A program made the translations under genes and the position numbers. Shown piece after piece: positions 62,713 through 64,000 of a DNA stretch of 64,000 nt. The stretch is taken from NCBI RefSeq assembly GCF_000242255.2, contig NC_017033.1, positions 2,429,110-2,493,109 on the forward strand, written 5' to 3'. Every line of letters begins with the position of its first letter. The stretch's first letter is position 1. Origin of the DNA: Frateuria aurantia DSM 6220. GTDB taxonomy: Bacteria > Pseudomonadota > Gammaproteobacteria > Xanthomonadales > Rhodanobacteraceae. The notes beneath the pieces were generated by a model. The model made no database searches. It saw nothing but the letters and a program-made list of their open reading frames with translations, and was not told the origin of the DNA.

Positions 62713-64000
62713 TCACTCCCCGGCGGCAGGACTGTAGGGCGACAGCAGCGGCGTCGGCTGTGGCTTGACCGTGCCACCGAAGTCGTCGAACTGATAGCGC
62801 AGATACAGTCCGCTGCTCAGCTGCTGGTAGTTGCTGGCGTTGCTCAGCTCGATCCGGCCACCAAGGTACAGCTTGGGTGCCACCTGATACTCCACGGCGC
62901 CATCCAGGTTGTAGCCCAGACCCGTTTTGCTCTGCGCCCGATAGACCGGGTCGGTATAGCTGGCCAGCCCCAGCGTGGAGGCGATCGATGCCGCCTGGTA
63001 GGCCTGAGCCTGCAAGGCCGCATCGGTGGGGAAGTAATTGCTGGCGTTCTGGTGGAAGGACTGCACGCCGATACTGGCGTCAAGCATCCAGTTCCAGGCA
63101 CCCTTGCGCCCGCTCCAGTGGATGGGCACCCCGATGTTTACATAGCGCTGGGGACTGAAATATCCGCCCTGGCCATAGGTGAAGCCCTGCAAGTTGTGGC
63201 TGTACTGCATATAGGTCACATTGAGCCCGGCCGTCAGCGACTGATCGGGGCCGCTGATTAAATGCAGATAGGCGCCGCCACCGGCTTCCCCGCGATTGTT
63301 CTGCTGCACATGCGTACCGACCAGCACGGCGTAGGATCCGTAGCCGTAAAAGCCAGCCGCGCCATTGTCGCGGCCGATCTGGAAACGGCCGCCGTTGGCC
63401 GTCACCCCACCCCAGCGCTGCCCGGTACGCGGATCCTCGACACCCGCGAACGACAGCAGGCTGTCGGATACCGCACGTCGGGAGCCTTGCACGGTAAAGT
63501 TGACGTCCTCACCGATCTGTCCGTGATAGGCCAGCCCGCCCACCAGCCGCGATTCGGGAAAACCCAGCGGCGTGGAGCCGACATCGAAATGCAGCCCCCC
63601 CAGATCATAGGCCGCACCGACACCGGCGCCGCGCGCATCCTGCGGCCCCAGCCGTCGCGCGCCGGCCCCGGCTGCCGACATCGACTGCAACCTGGCCGCA
63701 AACTGTGTCGGCGTCAGCGCACCCAGTGCGCTGCCAGCGAGTGACTGCAGAGTGGCCAACTGGGCACTGCTCAGCGCGCCGCTGTAGCTTGAATTGGCCA
63801 GTATCTGTTGTGCAATCGTCTTCAACGGCGTCGCACTGAGATCGTTGTTGAGCATATAGCTGGCCAGCGGCAGATTGAACAGCGCCGACATGGCTGCCGC
63901 CGTACGATCGGCGTAGCTGGCGCTGTAATCGGTCTGGTTGAACAGGGTCTGGTACTCGCCATTGCTGAGCGCGGTCTGATAGATCAGATTGCGAGTGGCA
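62713..64000 (-). CDS. bcsC: Cellulose synthase operon protein C, C-terminal part (runs off window)
   Basis: The 3' part of a large gene; the frame stays open to the window edge (no start inside; the first internal Met at 63891 is preceded by at least 36 open codons), so at least 428 residues are present. It fits the BcsC C-terminal outer-membrane domain: the region after S-A-A-G-A-G-A-R-R-L-G is a beta barrel with R-Y-V-N-I-G-V-P-I-H-W-S-G-R near residue 245 counted from the 63891 Met, Y-S-H-N-L-Q-G-F-T-Y-G-Q-G-G-Y-F-S-P-Q before it, and Y-L-R-Y-Q-F near the end. BcsC exports cellulose across the outer membrane. The TPR part and the rest of the bcs genes should lie to the right. The C-terminal 20 residues are Pro rich. 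Confidence 0.9.
   Translation of the reverse strand, partial: ATRNLIYQTALSNGEYQTLFNQTDYSASYADRTAAAMSALFNLPLASYMLNNDLSATPLKTIAQQILANSSYSGALSSAQLATLQSLAGSALGALTPTQFAARLQSMSAAGAGARRLGPQDARGAGVGAAYDLGGLHFDVGSTPLGFPESRLVGGLAYHGQIGEDVNFTVQGSRRAVSDSLLSFAGVEDPRTGQRWGGVTANGGRFQIGRDNGAAGFYGYGSYAVLVGTHVQQNNRGEAGGGAYLHLISGPDQSLTAGLNVTYMQYSHNLQGFTYGQGGYFSPQRYVNIGVPIHWSGRKGAWNWMLDASIGVQSFHQNASNYFPTDAALQAQAYQAASIASTLGLASYTDPVYRAQSKTGLGYNLDGAVEYQVAPKLYLGGRIELSNASNYQQLSSGLYLRYQFDDFGGTVKPQPTPLLSPYSPAAGE

Overview
The window looks like a high-GC gammaproteobacterial chromosome of the Xanthomonadales, most likely family Rhodanobacteraceae. Supporting neighbourhoods are rarA-serS, algH-ruvX-pyrB, suhB/trmJ, bioA-rsmE-gshB-tonB and tesA/ybbA-ybbP, plus tandem large TonB-dependent receptors. 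A complete membrane PQQ-alcohol dehydrogenase operon (adhA-adhB) close in character to acetic acid bacterial enzymes, together with a cellulose-export protein (BcsC), suggests a sugar- and alcohol-oxidising member such as Frateuria. The genus is inference; no rRNA or other marker is present to prove it.

Layout. 0.2-2.3 kb: a YbaK-type tRNA deacylase, a peptide-deformylase-like protein that has lost its catalytic glutamate, and an orphan plasmid-type Rep_3 initiator. 2.8-10 kb: YddG exporter, oleate hydratase, YnfA, a lipoprotein and an M13 metallopeptidase. 10-16 kb: two small membrane proteins, serS, rarA, and a two-component system whose kinase has an eroded ATPase domain. 16-24 kb: tesA and ybbA-ybbP diverge from overlapping start codons, followed by a YegD-type Hsp70 and an ion transporter, then a secreted GSGD-repeat protein divergent from a small secreted protein. 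24-28 kb: minus-strand operon-like runs gspN-hisN-like and nudE-cysQ-mazG. 28-37 kb: bioA, rsmE, gshB and a TonB-like protein; then algH-ruvX-pyrB and a large unrecognised lipoprotein. 37-43 kb: two closely related tandem TonB-dependent receptors. 43-49.5 kb: suhB/trmJ, a CorC-like transporter, Pit phosphate transport, a Gph-like phosphatase and an alkyltransferase-like protein. 49.5-53.6 kb: adhAB. 54-59 kb: pstSCAB-phoU with a Pho-box-like site. 59-64 kb: RNase T, an OprO/P-type porin, tgt and the 3' part of bcsC, which runs off the right edge.

How the genes fit together. Phosphate is a recurring theme: the low-affinity Pit pair, the high-affinity Pst system and a possible phosphate porin lie within 15 kb. 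Periplasmic alcohol oxidation (adhAB), cellulose export (bcsC) and receptor-mediated uptake (two TonB-dependent receptors plus a TonB-like protein) describe an organism exposed to plant or fermenting material. Most of the rest is conserved housekeeping.

No rRNA, tRNA, CRISPR array, insertion sequence or prophage was recognised. The most unusual items are the degenerate deformylase next to a plasmid initiator at the left end, the eroded sensor kinase, the overlapping tesA/ybbA starts, the ten-fold GSGD-repeat protein, and the acetic-acid-bacterium-like adhAB operon with its hairpin leader.
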